Made by a program: the position numbers and the translations under genes
NCBI RefSeq assembly: GCF_009768885.1
Contig: NZ_WSQA01000005.1
Span: 62,001-126,000, forward strand
DNA length: 64,000 bases
Reading direction: 5' to 3'
Source: Sphingobacterium humi
GTDB lineage: Bacteria; Bacteroidota; Bacteroidia; Sphingobacteriales; Sphingobacteriaceae
The notes under the pieces: generated by a model
What the model was told of the DNA's origin: nothing
Seen by the model: only the letters and a program-made list of their open reading frames with translations
Databases searched by the model: none
Part shown: positions 34,984 to 44,313 of the stretch, piece after piece
Position numbering within the stretch: the stretch's first letter is position 1
Layout of the letters: each line of letters begins with the position of its first letter

Positions 34984-35832
34984 TTATTGATAATATGCTT
35001 TTAATTGTTTGATATAGTTCTTTCCGGTTTGGGTCATCAATGCCTCAAAAGCATCAAAAGGAATAATCACCGAGGTTGTCCCGGCCGCGTAGGGTTTTAT
35101 TTCGTACTGGTTATAGTGCAACAGCAGCCCTTCTTTGAGAATCCCGTAGTTTGCAGAAAGGGCAAATTTCCCCTGTTCGAAGAAATAATCCTTCTCTAAA
35201 CTGCTCGTATCCGTTAAGCCTTCCTCTGCCCGAAAGAATTTCTCTGCAATTTTAGTAAATTCTTTCATCTTATCCTCGGCAACAAAGCTATTTAATGCCA
35301 GTTTACGGTAATTTTCAAGGTCTACCACCTGAATTAACTCAAAGGTATTGCCATGGGCACCGCCCGAGAACTCGTATGTGGTATTGCTGAGGGTCATTAA
35401 TTGCGGGCTGTTGAAGACCACAACCACGTCGGTAAATTTTACCCAAGGCAAATTATAACGCACTTCGTTTTCCTCAATGAAGTTGCCATAGCCTTCAATG
35501 AAATTATCCGCGTATTGATCGATCGAGCTTTCCCCTTCCAGTAAAATAGCCGATTTAATAACCGTATCCATCTGCGGGTTTTCAAATACAGGGTAAGAAA
35601 TCTCGATGTAGGTTGTGTCGACAGCTCCGTCACGCTCCGAAAAATAAGGGCTTATTTTTTTCAGCACTTTTTTCGTGTAGCTTAGGGTGTCTTGCTGTGT
35701 TGAAGGCATGCTGCTTTTATGCGCCGCCCCATGCTGGTTTTGCTTATTGCTTTGGCAGGCCATCAGGCTCATGCCCAGCACAAGGGGGAAAACCAACTTG
35801 TAGGTTAGTTTAGTTAAGGTTGATTGAAACAT
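34984..35832 (-). CDS. DUF3298-containing lipoprotein (RsiV-like)
   Basis: 282 residues. The signal peptide ends in a lipobox LMAC, followed by a Gln/Asn/Ser-rich linker. The body has ISYPVFENPQMDTVIKSAILLEG (PdaC/DUF4163-like) and SGGAHGNTFELIQVVDLENYRKLALNSFV (DUF3298), ending in YEIKPYAAGTTSVIIPFDAFEAL. Related domains occur in the anti-sigma factor RsiV and in wall-modifying enzymes, but the role here is unknown. The ATG at 35832 overlaps the 3' end of the acetyltransferase gene by 23 bases. Confidence 0.82.
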   Translation of the reverse strand: MFQSTLTKLTYKLVFPLVLGMSLMACQSNKQNQHGAAHKSSMPSTQQDTLSYTKKVLKKISPYFSERDGAVDTTYIEISYPVFENPQMDTVIKSAILLEGESSIDQYADNFIEGYGNFIEENEVRYNLPWVKFTDVVVVFNSPQLMTLSNTTYEFSGGAHGNTFELIQVVDLENYRKLALNSFVAEDKMKEFTKIAEKFFRAEEGLTDTSSLEKDYFFEQGKFALSANYGILKEGLLLHYNQYEIKPYAAGTTSVIIPFDAFEALMTQTGKNYIKQLKAYYQ

Positions 35833-36262
35833 TAATCCATTCTCCGTCAAAGGTACAGTTGTATTTTTTATAAAAGTTTATCGCAGGTTCATTCCAGTCG
35901 AGCACCTGCCACATGATGCCCGAATAGCCTTGAGCTTCCGCAAAGCGGATGGTTTCATCCAATAGCAATTTGCCATAGCCTAGGCCACGCGCTGCCTCCG
36001 TAATAATTAAATCTTCTAAGTATAACCTACGTCCTTTCCAGGTGGAATAGCGGATGTAGTATAAGGACATACCGACAATCTGCCCGTCTACCTCACCTAC
36101 GAAAGCACCCCATACCGGATTGGCCGAAAAACCGGCTTCCTCAAACTCTGCCATCGAAACGGTGACTTCCTGCGGGGCCTTCTCATAGGCCGCCAATTCA
36201 TGAATAAGCTCCATCATGCGCGGTAGGTCGCCACGCTCAGCCTTACGGATGTTTAATGCCAT
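35810..36262 (-). CDS. GNAT N-acetyltransferase, SSAT-like
   Basis: 150 residues: NIRKAERGDLPRMMELIHELAAYEKAP at the start and LYLEDLIITEAARGLGYGKLLLDE (acetyl-CoA loop), then VLDWNEPAINFYKKYN, as in spermidine/spermine and thialysine acetyltransferases. It probably acetylates a polyamine or a small amine. It lies directly after the YggS gene, with no spacer. Confidence 0.88.
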   Translation of the reverse strand: MALNIRKAERGDLPRMMELIHELAAYEKAPQEVTVSMAEFEEAGFSANPVWGAFVGEVDGQIVGMSLYYIRYSTWKGRRLYLEDLIITEAARGLGYGKLLLDETIRFAEAQGYSGIMWQVLDWNEPAINFYKKYNCTFDGEWINVSINLN

Positions 36263-36955
36263 CTAGGTGTTTTTATAATGTTTGATGATGCGTTTTCCAA
36301 AAATAGTGCTCCCTAAACGAACCATGTTGCTGCCCTGTTCAATCGCTAATTTATAGTCGGAAGACATGCCCATAGAAAGGGTGTCGAAAGAACTTTCCTT
36401 GCGGAAGTAGGTGGCCTTTATGCCATCAAACAACATCTTCAGCTCGTAAAATTCTTCCTTCACGATGCGTTCGTTCTCGGTGTTACTGGCAATGCCCATT
36501 AATCCACGAATGCGCACATTCTTGAGCCCTTCAAATTCTTCACTACGTAAAAGCTCGATCAATTCGGCATGGTCTAAGCCAAATTTAGTATCCTCATCGG
36601 CAATAAATACCTGCAAAAGGCAGTCGATAACACGATTGGCCTTTAGCGCATGTTTGTTGATCTCCATCAGCACCTTCAACGAGTCTACCGAATGAATCAT
36701 ATGGATAAAAGGCGCAATATACTTGACTTTATTGGTCTGCAAGTGGCCGACCAAATGCCATTCGATATCCTTCGGCATTTCTTCGTGTTTGGCCAGCAGT
36801 TCCTGAACCTGGTTTTCACCGAAGGCACGTTGCCCGGCAGCATAAGCTTCCATAATTTCTTCAACGGGTTTGGTCTTCGAAATAGCAATCAAAGACACGC
36901 CGATGGGATGTAATTCGTTCTGGATTTCAGTTATGTTGGATGTAATACTCATCAT
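36263..36955 (-). CDS. YggS-family PLP homeostasis protein
   Basis: About 230 residues. IAISKTKPVEEI carries the PLP lysine, GENQVQELLAKHE and EWHLVGHLQTNKVKYIAPFI follow, then RIRGLMGIAS and DTLSMGMSSDYKLAIEQGSNMVRLGSTIFG. These are the YggS/PROSC signatures. It binds pyridoxal phosphate and balances B6 pools. ATGs at 36964, 36955 and 36952 are all in frame; 36955 is chosen. It heads the leftward operon down to the THUMP-like methyltransferase and is divergent from the DUF4296 gene. Confidence 0.92.
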   Translation of the reverse strand: MMSITSNITEIQNELHPIGVSLIAISKTKPVEEIMEAYAAGQRAFGENQVQELLAKHEEMPKDIEWHLVGHLQTNKVKYIAPFIHMIHSVDSLKVLMEINKHALKANRVIDCLLQVFIADEDTKFGLDHAELIELLRSEEFEGLKNVRIRGLMGIASNTENERIVKEEFYELKMLFDGIKATYFRKESSFDTLSMGMSSDYKLAIEQGSNMVRLGSTIFGKRIIKHYKNT

Positions 36956-37006
36956 TGTTAGCATTCACTTCAAATAATAATAGGAAGCTATGTGCAAGCT
37001 TTTCCT

Positions 37007-37014
37007 TATTTTTG
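37007..37014 (+). promoter_or_regulatory. -7 box TATTTTTG before the DUF4296 gene
   Basis: TATTTTTG ends 14 bases before the ATG at 37029, which supports that start over an in-frame upstream one at 36990. Confidence 0.5.
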
Positions 37015-37028
37015 TACAAATTTACAAA

Positions 37029-37787
37029 ATGCAACGATTAATAGGGATTTTCATTCTTTTGTTTTTTATCAGCAGCTCTTGCAAGCAAGGTAAACCAAGT
37101 GGCATCTTAAATGAAGATACCATGGTTGAATTGCTGGGGCAGGTGCATGTGTTGGATGGTTATTTAACCACCTTGCCAATAGACAGTGCTAAAAAAGTAA
37201 TGGACCCACTGTATAACGAGGTATTTGCAAAATTTGGATTAGATTCTACTTCCTTCGATAAGAATATAAATTATTATTACGGCAATCCCAAGCTTTCGGC
37301 CGTTGTTTATGACAAGATTGTTAAAAACCTAGAAAACGAAGAGAAAGCCTTTGTTCGGGAAGATTCCTTGAAGAATGTGCATTATATGGATAGCGTTCGT
37401 TTGGTGAACTTTGCCAATAAACGATTGGAAATCTGGACTCGCATGACCCTCGATCCGTTAATGGATAGCTTGGAATACCCAATTTCTGAACCGACCCGAC
37501 GCATGTATGAAGCTTCGGGCATGGATAACCTCTGGCGTACAAACTTTTATAAGGGATGGACGCCTACGCCGGCATCACCGATAACCGGGCCTGCCGTGCA
37601 GCCACAACCTTTAACGCCGGCACCGGAATTGCAGAAACCGGTAGGCGAGGGGCCAAAGGAGCTGGAATTGAAGCCTATTGAACCGGAGGAATCTGTGATT
37701 CATACCCCCCTGCCAAAGCGAAGTGAAGACGATGGAAAGCTCAAAGTGGTAAGACCAAGGGGCTCGAAACCTAGATCCGTACAATAA
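37029..37787 (+). CDS. DUF4296 lipoprotein
   Basis: 252 residues. A signal peptide ends in a lipobox (ISSSC), followed by the DUF4296 domain: ILNEDTMVELLGQVHVLDGYL, MDPLYNEVFAKFGLDSTSFDKNINYYYGNP and the helix after it. The C-terminal ~80 residues are Pro-rich and disordered, rich in Pro, Glu and Lys. The function of DUF4296 is unknown; it is specific to Bacteroidota. mutS2 starts two bases after it. Confidence 0.85.
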   Translation: MQRLIGIFILLFFISSSCKQGKPSGILNEDTMVELLGQVHVLDGYLTTLPIDSAKKVMDPLYNEVFAKFGLDSTSFDKNINYYYGNPKLSAVVYDKIVKNLENEEKAFVREDSLKNVHYMDSVRLVNFANKRLEIWTRMTLDPLMDSLEYPISEPTRRMYEASGMDNLWRTNFYKGWTPTPASPITGPAVQPQPLTPAPELQKPVGEGPKELELKPIEPEESVIHTPLPKRSEDDGKLKVVRPRGSKPRSVQ

Positions 37788-37789
37788 TT

Positions 37790-40165
37790 ATGATTTACCC
37801 CCAGAACGCCGTAGAGAAATTAGGATATACAGAAATTAAAGCACTTATTCAGCAGAAATGCCTGAGTGAGGCCGCAAAAGAGATGGTGTCGAAAATTCAA
37901 CCCCAAGTAAAACTGGAGTTGATCGACCGCTATTTGCGCCAAGCCAAGGAGTTTAGAGACCTGCTGCAGCATGATGCGCCACTCCCTGTGGATCATATTT
38001 ACCCCATAAAGGCGTTGATTGAAAAAGCCAAGGTGGAAGGTGCCTTCCTCTTTGAGGAGGAGTTTCACCGCATCCTCTTATCCTTGCGTACCGTGTATGC
38101 CATAATTCGTTATTTTAACGATCGGGAGCAGCAATACCCACACCTGGAACTGTTGTTTGAGCATTTACCCATAGAAAAAAACATCGTCCGCAGCATCGAG
38201 CAGGTGATCGATGAACGTGGAAAGATTAAAGATAATGCCTCCCGGCTTTTGTTAGACCTTACCCAACAGATCAGCAAGTCGGAGCAGGAAGCCCGCAAAA
38301 GAATCGATAGCATCTATAAGCAGGCCCAACAAAATGGTTGGACAGCCGATGGTAGCCTGACGATTCGCGATGGCCGCTTATGTATTCCTATTCTAGCGGA
38401 AAATAAACGCAAGCTCAAGGGCTTGATTCATGATGAATCGGCTACCGGACAAACTGCTTATATCGAGCCTGAAGAAGTCTTTCACCTCAATAATAAGGTG
38501 CGCGACTTGGAGTTTGAAAAGCGCCGCGAGATCATTCGTATTTTAACCGAGCTGACGAGTTTATTACGTCCGCATGTTCCACTTTTATTGGCCTACCACG
38601 GCCTGTTGACCAAGCTTGATTTTGTGCGGGCGAAGGCCTTATTTGCCTTGGATATTGATGCGGAGATGCCGGAGTTATCCAAAGAAGCGGAAATTCGCTT
38701 AATCAATGCGAAGCATCCCTTGCTGAGCTTAGCGGCTAAGCAGGAGGGGCATGCGCAGGTGGTTCCGCTGAACTTGAAAATCGATGCCACTGACCGTGTT
38801 TTATTGGTTTCCGGACCGAATGCCGGCGGAAAGTCGGTCTGCATGAAAACGGTAGGACTATTGCAACTGATGTTTCAGTCGGGCTTGTTAATTCCCTGCG
38901 ATCCAACCTCTAAGTTGGGGCTGTTTAAGCAGTTCTTTGCCGATATTGGAGACGACCAATCTATCGATAGTGACTTAAGTACCTACAGTGCGCACTTATC
39001 GAAAATGAAATACTTTACGCAATTCGCCAATGCCCGTTCGCTGGTGTTGATTGATGAGTTTGGAACCGGAACAGATCCGCAATTTGGTGGACCTATAGCC
39101 GAAGCTGTGCTGGAAGTGCTGAATAAAAAGCAGATTCGCGGCGTAATCACGACCCACTATTCCAACCTGAAGCTGTTCGCCAGTCATACCGAAGGCATTG
39201 AGAATGCATCCATGCTGTTTGATAATACGGCCATGAAGCCTTTGTATATCTTGCAGATTGGTAAGCCAGGTAGTTCTTATGCCTTTGAGATTGCCCAAAA
39301 CATCGGCCTGCCAAAGGAGGTGCTACACCTGGCGAAGCAGAAAATTGGCGTGCAGCAAAAGAAGGTCGATACCTTATTGGTGGATCTGGAGCGCGAGAAA
39401 AAAGAAGTATACGACACCAAGCAGGCGATAAACCTGCGTGAGCGCGAGATGCTGAGCCAACAAACGGAGCTGAACAGCCTGAAGGCTTACCTCGAAGAGA
39501 ACAAACAGAAATTGCTGAAAGACGCCAAGGAAGAAGCCCGGCAGATTATTAAAGATGCCAATAAATTGGTGGAGAATACCATTTCTGAAATCAAACAGGT
39601 AAAAGCCGATAAGGAGAAAACCAAAACCCTACGCTTCGGCTTGCATAAGGCCGCAGAATCACTGACCGAAAAGAAAAAGGAAAACCCGGTTAAAGCCCAA
39701 GCTGTAGCGGCCGATGAATCCATTGAAATTGGCGATTGGGTGAAAATTATAGATACCGGCAATGAAGCGCAAGTTATTGAAATTGCCAAAAATAACCTCA
39801 TCCTAGCACTTGGCGACCTGCGAACCGTCGTAAAGAAAACCAAAGTGGAAAAACTACGCGGCAAGGAAAAAGCCAAAGCCGTGAAAAAATCAAGACCTAT
39901 CTCCGCAGAAAGCGTCGCAGACTTCCACCCGGAAGTCGATGTGCGCGGCATGCGTACCGAAGATGCCCTGCAAAAGCTGGAACTGGTCCTCGACAGAGCC
40001 GTGATGATCGGTTATCCTTCCCTAAAAATTATCCATGGCAAAGGCGATGGCATCCTGCGGAAATTTATCCGCGATTATTTGCGGAAGTATAACCATGTTA
40101 GCCGCTTTGAAGATGAACACGCAGACCGCGGCGGCGATGGAATTACGTATGCTTATATGGATTAG
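37790..40165 (+). CDS. mutS2: Endonuclease MutS2
   Basis: 791 residues. The ATPase core has Walker A GPNAGGKSVCMKTVG, DIGDDQSIDSDLSTYSAHLSKM, and Walker B VLIDEFGTGTDP, then THYSNLKLFA. A long coiled coil (about residues 515-620) leads to the C-terminal Smr nuclease domain (HPEVDVRGMRTEDALQKLE ... IIHGKGDGILRKFIRDYLR). It lacks the mismatch-binding N-terminal domain of MutS. MutS2 acts on branched DNA and on stalled ribosomes in some bacteria. Confidence 0.95.
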   Translation: MIYPQNAVEKLGYTEIKALIQQKCLSEAAKEMVSKIQPQVKLELIDRYLRQAKEFRDLLQHDAPLPVDHIYPIKALIEKAKVEGAFLFEEEFHRILLSLRTVYAIIRYFNDREQQYPHLELLFEHLPIEKNIVRSIEQVIDERGKIKDNASRLLLDLTQQISKSEQEARKRIDSIYKQAQQNGWTADGSLTIRDGRLCIPILAENKRKLKGLIHDESATGQTAYIEPEEVFHLNNKVRDLEFEKRREIIRILTELTSLLRPHVPLLLAYHGLLTKLDFVRAKALFALDIDAEMPELSKEAEIRLINAKHPLLSLAAKQEGHAQVVPLNLKIDATDRVLLVSGPNAGGKSVCMKTVGLLQLMFQSGLLIPCDPTSKLGLFKQFFADIGDDQSIDSDLSTYSAHLSKMKYFTQFANARSLVLIDEFGTGTDPQFGGPIAEAVLEVLNKKQIRGVITTHYSNLKLFASHTEGIENASMLFDNTAMKPLYILQIGKPGSSYAFEIAQNIGLPKEVLHLAKQKIGVQQKKVDTLLVDLEREKKEVYDTKQAINLREREMLSQQTELNSLKAYLEENKQKLLKDAKEEARQIIKDANKLVENTISEIKQVKADKEKTKTLRFGLHKAAESLTEKKKENPVKAQAVAADESIEIGDWVKIIDTGNEAQVIEIAKNNLILALGDLRTVVKKTKVEKLRGKEKAKAVKKSRPISAESVADFHPEVDVRGMRTEDALQKLELVLDRAVMIGYPSLKIIHGKGDGILRKFIRDYLRKYNHVSRFEDEHADRGGDGITYAYMD

Positions 40166-40217
40166 GGGGGTACTGTTGTTAAACTGCGGCACGCTTTGTA
40201 CCACGTTGTGGCCAGAG

Positions 40218-40398
40218 TTGTCATGGTGAGCGGAGTCGAACCACGAACGACTGGTGCGTTAATGCAATCAACACTACTTAATAATCTTATTAATAGCGAC
40301 TTAAATATGTGTGTCATTGAAGCATGACAGCACGTGCTGGCGTATTACCTGTACCGACGTACCAGTCGTTCGTGGTTCGACTCCGCTCACCATGACAA
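40218..40398. repeat. Dispersed-type inverted repeat with 38-base arms
   Basis: Arm one (40218-40255, starting TTGTCATGGTGAGCGG) and arm two (40361-40398) are perfect reverse complements, separated by 105 bases. A 12-base palindrome CAGCACGTGCTG lies in the middle (40328-40339). The GTCATnnTGAGCGGAGTCGAA core is like a repeat found scattered in many Bacteroidota. There is no open frame in it and no clear target-site duplication. Confidence 0.7.
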
Positions 40399-40494
40399 AG
40401 CGATGACAGAGTGATGACAAAACGATAAAAGAGCGATGACAAACCTACCTTCCCACAACCTCCCCCAAATCACCGCCCAATTTCACCTTATTGC

Positions 40495-40544
40495 AAAGGG
40501 CTTTGAAAGGGGGTTAAAAAGGGTTTGAAAGGGGAGTGAAAGGG
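40495..40544 (+). repeat. Five AAAGGG units at one-helix-turn spacing
   Basis: AAAGGG begins at 40495, 40506, 40518, 40528 and 40539, spaced 11, 12, 10 and 11 bases. It lies between the inverted repeat and the first TonB-receptor promoter. Confidence 0.6.
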
Positions 40545-40619
40545 AACTAGCCCGAAGCATTTCCATCTCTTTCATAAACCATTTCCTTTATTTCTTAAAA
40601 CAATAATTGAACCCTCGCC

Positions 40620-40642
40620 TTAGGATATTAAGTTTTTGTTAA
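40620..40642 (+). promoter_or_regulatory. Conserved upstream element of TonB receptor 1
   Basis: TTAGGATATTAAGTTT, then T, then TGTTAA. It is 22 of 23 identical to the element at 44234-44256 and, like it, ends 58 bases before the ATG. A weak -7 box TAATTTTA follows at 40669-40676. Confidence 0.65.
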
Positions 40643-40699
40643 TAGCTATTTCTTATCGAAATACTTTTTAATTTTAACCTGTAATTTAAAAACTGTAAT

Positions 40700-43600
40700 A
40701 TGAGAAAACAATTACTCAGCATTGCCTTTTTCGTTGCATGTTTTGGAAGCTTGCAGGCGCAGGTGACCAGCAGTAGCGTCACGGGTTTAGTAAAACAGGA
40801 GAACGGTGTTCATATGGAAGGGGCGACGATTCAAGCGACGCACGTACCTTCCGGAACGGTTTACAAAAGTTCTTCCAATAGCGCAGGTCGCTTCAGTTTG
40901 GTGGGCATGCGTGTGGGAGGTCCTTATCGTTTAGAAATCAGTCATATGGGACAAGAGCCTATTGTGCTGGAGGATGTCTACTTACAATTGGGTCGTCCTT
41001 TTGAGGTGAACCCGGTTTTTGGTGAGCAGGTGCGTCGTTTAGATGCGGTGGAGGTGCATGCCGGTGGCAGCGGTCGGAACTTACGCACAGGAGCCAGTAC
41101 CCAAATCTCCCAGCGTCAGCTGCAAGGCTTACCGACAATCTCTCGTGGGTTTAAAGATTTTGTTCGCTTAACACCGCAAGCCGATGTGAAAGGGGATGCC
41201 ATTTCTATTGGCGGGATGAACAACCGCTTTAACCAATTGACCATTGATGGTGCCGTGAGTAATGATGTGTTTGGCTTGAACGATGCCGGTACCAATGGTG
41301 CCAGCACAGGTACGTCGCCAATATCCTTGGATGCCATTGAGGAGATCAATGTGCAGATTGCACCTTATGATGTTCGTCTTGGCGGTTTTGCCGGCGGTGG
41401 TATTTCTGCAGTAACACGTTCAGGAACCAACGATTTTAAAGGGTCGGTTTATTACTATATGCGGAATGAAAACCTAACAGGGATGACGCCTCCGGCGGCT
41501 TTATTCGCTAACCAGGTGCGTACTAAGGTGGAAGATTACAAGGAAAATCAATACGGTGTTCGTATTGGTGGACCTATCTTAAAAGATAAGATTTTCTTTT
41601 TCGTGAATTATGAAAGAACCGAAAACTTAACACCTATCGGTTTTAAACCCGGTTCGGAAGGTTCACAAATTCCAGTAGCCGATTTAGAAAGACTGAAAAA
41701 GGTCGTGAATGGCTATGGTTATGAACCGGGCAGCTATTTGGATCAGCAAACAGACCGCAAATCGGAGAAGATTTTTACCCGTTTTGATTTTAACCTCAGC
41801 AATATCCATCGCCTAACCACACGGTATAGCTATGTGAAGGGGAGTTCTTTAGGCTTAGGTCGGTCCAGAAGAGCGATAACCTTTGCCAATGGCGGGGTGT
41901 TAAGAGAGAGTGATACGCATTCTGCGGTATTGGAATTAAACAGTCGATTCAGTAATGTGTTATCCAATAACTTGGTTGTAGGCTATACCAATGTTCGGGA
42001 ACCCCGTGGTTTTTCGGGCAATCCTTTTCCAAGGGTAGCCATTCAAATGGACTATGGTACTATTAATATGGGGCCTGAGGCTTATTCGACCATCAACCAA
42101 TTGAACCAGGATATCTATACCTTAACCAATAATTTATCGCTTTATAAAGGCAACCATACCATCACCTTTGGTACGCATAATGAGTTTTATAAAATATACA
42201 ATGGTTTCATTGGGAATGCTTTCGGTAGTTATGAATTCACGAATTCACCGCAAACAGATATAAACGAGGCGACGAAAAAGCCATACACCGCGATCGAGAA
42301 TTTTGAACGCCGTTTGGCTAGCCGCTATCAGTATGCCTATAGCAATACGAGTGACCCAAAACAAGGCGCTGATGTTTCGGCTCTACAACTCGGATTCTAT
42401 GTGCAAGATGAATACCAGTTGGCTTCCAATGTAAAAATAACAGGAGGTATCCGCCTGGATATTCCAATCTATACCTCTAGTCCGCTAGAAAATAAAGACT
42501 TCAACAGCTCGGTTTTAGCAACGCGCTATGATGTGCAAACGAATCGTATGCCAAAAGCTGCCTTTATGTGGTCGCCACGCGTAGGCTTCAACTGGGATGT
42601 GAAAGAAGATCGTTCCTTGGTCTTGCGTGGTGGCTTGGGCTTATTTACCTCTCGCTTTCCCTTTGTATGGTCATCTGGTGCCTTTACCCAGAGTGGCGTA
42701 TTGCTAGGTGGGGTGCAACAAAATGTTGAGGATAAGAATGTGCCGAATATCCGTTTTGAACCAGATCCGAACAAACAGGCAAAGAGTACCGCCGAGTTTA
42801 AGCCATCGGGTAATATTTCTGTGTTGGATAAGCATTTGCGCTTGCCGCAGATTGCACGCTCATCCTTTGGTATGGACTATCAATTGCCATGGGGCGTACA
42901 GGCGACTGCCGATTTTATTTTCTCGAAAAACCTGAGCAGTTTCCGTTTTACGGATTTAAATATGCGCGAGCCTATTGGCCAATTAGAAGGCGCGGATAAC
43001 CGCTTGTTGTATGGTTCTGGCGCCAGGGCGCAACGTGTATTACCAAATTATACGCAGGTTATTTATATCGATAATGTAAATAAAGGCTACTCATGGTCTG
43101 GAACGGTACAGTTTTCGAAACGCTTTAAAGATGGACTATTTGGTTCCATTGCTTATACCTATACAGAGTCTAAAGATTTATTCTCAGGTTCTTCCTCCCA
43201 GAATCAATCTTCCTTCTTCCGTACCGGAACAATCAATGGTTCTAATAATATTACCTTAGGTCATAACCCGTTCAGTGTGGGTAGTCGTATTGTTGGTTTT
43301 GTATCCTACCATAAAGAATATATCAAGCATTTAGGTACAACGCTTTCTTTAGTTTACAATGGACAGGCAGGTTCTCGCTTCTCTTATATGATTGCGGGTG
43401 ACCCTGGACGTTATACTTCCGGTTCGGGCAATCAGTTTTCGCTGATGTATATTCCTAAAAATTCAAGTGAAATCAAGTTTGTGGATTTGAAGGATAGGTC
43501 GGCAGCACAGCAATGGACAGAGTTGGACAACTTTATTAAAGCAAATCCATATTTGAACGAACGCCGTGGGAAATATGCAGAACGTAATGGCGACCGTACG

Positions 43601-43918
43601 CCTTTCTCGCATCAATTTGACCTGAAGATTGTGCAGGATTTATTTACCCAATTAGGGGGTAAGAAAAATACCATCCAATTGTCGGTAGATGTGATGAATG
43701 TAGGTGCTTTGATCAATAAAAACTGGGGTAAACAATATTCCGGTAGTACCAGCTATTGGGATAACAGTTCCCGTCCGATTATTTTTGATAGCTACCAACA
43801 AGGCACGAATATTCCTCAGTATCGCATGGCTAATTTACAAGATAATAAACCTTATACGGTGAGCAACTTCACCTCACGTTGGTCTGCCCAACTCGGGGTT
43901 CGCTATATCTTTAATTAA
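40700..43918 (+). CDS. TonB-dependent receptor with carboxypeptidase-like N-terminal domain (Oar type)
   Basis: 1072 residues. Signal peptide (about residues 1-20), CarboxypepD_reg-like domain (SSSVTGLVKQENGVHMEGATI to EVNPVFG), a plug domain with LTIDGAVSNDVFG and EEINVQIAPYDVRLGGFAGGGISAVTRSGTN, then a long beta-barrel ending in LGVRYIFN, a terminal Phe/Asn barrel end. No SusD partner is next to it. The substrate is unknown. It is paralogous to the next gene. Confidence 0.92.
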   Translation: MRKQLLSIAFFVACFGSLQAQVTSSSVTGLVKQENGVHMEGATIQATHVPSGTVYKSSSNSAGRFSLVGMRVGGPYRLEISHMGQEPIVLEDVYLQLGRPFEVNPVFGEQVRRLDAVEVHAGGSGRNLRTGASTQISQRQLQGLPTISRGFKDFVRLTPQADVKGDAISIGGMNNRFNQLTIDGAVSNDVFGLNDAGTNGASTGTSPISLDAIEEINVQIAPYDVRLGGFAGGGISAVTRSGTNDFKGSVYYYMRNENLTGMTPPAALFANQVRTKVEDYKENQYGVRIGGPILKDKIFFFVNYERTENLTPIGFKPGSEGSQIPVADLERLKKVVNGYGYEPGSYLDQQTDRKSEKIFTRFDFNLSNIHRLTTRYSYVKGSSLGLGRSRRAITFANGGVLRESDTHSAVLELNSRFSNVLSNNLVVGYTNVREPRGFSGNPFPRVAIQMDYGTINMGPEAYSTINQLNQDIYTLTNNLSLYKGNHTITFGTHNEFYKIYNGFIGNAFGSYEFTNSPQTDINEATKKPYTAIENFERRLASRYQYAYSNTSDPKQGADVSALQLGFYVQDEYQLASNVKITGGIRLDIPIYTSSPLENKDFNSSVLATRYDVQTNRMPKAAFMWSPRVGFNWDVKEDRSLVLRGGLGLFTSRFPFVWSSGAFTQSGVLLGGVQQNVEDKNVPNIRFEPDPNKQAKSTAEFKPSGNISVLDKHLRLPQIARSSFGMDYQLPWGVQATADFIFSKNLSSFRFTDLNMREPIGQLEGADNRLLYGSGARAQRVLPNYTQVIYIDNVNKGYSWSGTVQFSKRFKDGLFGSIAYTYTESKDLFSGSSSQNQSSFFRTGTINGSNNITLGHNPFSVGSRIVGFVSYHKEYIKHLGTTLSLVYNGQAGSRFSYMIAGDPGRYTSGSGNQFSLMYIPKNSSEIKFVDLKDRSAAQQWTELDNFIKANPYLNERRGKYAERNGDRTPFSHQFDLKIVQDLFTQLGGKKNTIQLSVDVMNVGALINKNWGKQYSGSTSYWDNSSRPIIFDSYQQGTNIPQYRMANLQDNKPYTVSNFTSRWSAQLGVRYIFN

Positions 43919-43949
43919 GCAATATCTTTTTGTAGGTTTTGCATCAAAG

Positions 43950-43977
43950 AGGGCTACTCGAAAGAGTGGCCCTTTTT
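43950..43977 (+). terminator. Terminator after TonB receptor 1
   Basis: AGGGCTACTC-GAAA-GAGTGGCCCT forms a hairpin with one wobble pair and a GAAA tetraloop, followed by TTTTT. The remaining gap to 44313 holds no open frame, only the upstream element and promoter of the next gene. Confidence 0.85.
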
Positions 43978-44233
43978 GTTGTTGGTTTTTCTGCGGCAAA
44001 ATCCCGGAAAATTCCCGTTCTCGTTACGTTTTTCCCCGAAAATGAAGCTGCTTTGCTGAAAAAGTAAAAAAACTTTTCCACATTGTGGAAAATGTTAAAT
44101 TTTGTTAAACTATCAAAAATACACTGCTTTCTTTAAGATAATTTCAAATATATACGGGCTTCCGTGTAAAAAGTTGTCATGATTACTAATTCGGTTTATT
44201 CCTTTCTGCCAAAAGAAGCTAAGGAAATGGCTG

Positions 44234-44256
44234 TTAGGATATTAAGTTTATGTTAA
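44234..44256 (+). promoter_or_regulatory. Conserved upstream element of TonB receptor 2
   Basis: TTAGGATATTAAGTTT, then A, then TGTTAA; ends 58 bases before the ATG at 44314, the same spacing as for receptor 1. Confidence 0.65.
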
Positions 44257-44283
44257 CGATGTTTAAAACATGCTTTTACTTTC

Positions 44284-44291
44284 TAATTTTG
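44284..44291 (+). promoter_or_regulatory. -7 box TAATTTTG before TonB receptor 2
   Basis: TAATTTTG lies 22 bases before the ATG, downstream of the conserved 23-base element. Confidence 0.55.
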
Positions 44292-44313
44292 CAGCGGTAA
44301 CAAAACAAACTCT

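Noticed and set aside
40361..40398. tRNA-like T-arm sequence (GGTTCGACTCC)
   Set aside because: It is part of the long inverted repeat; there is no acceptor stem, D arm or anticodon arm around it.
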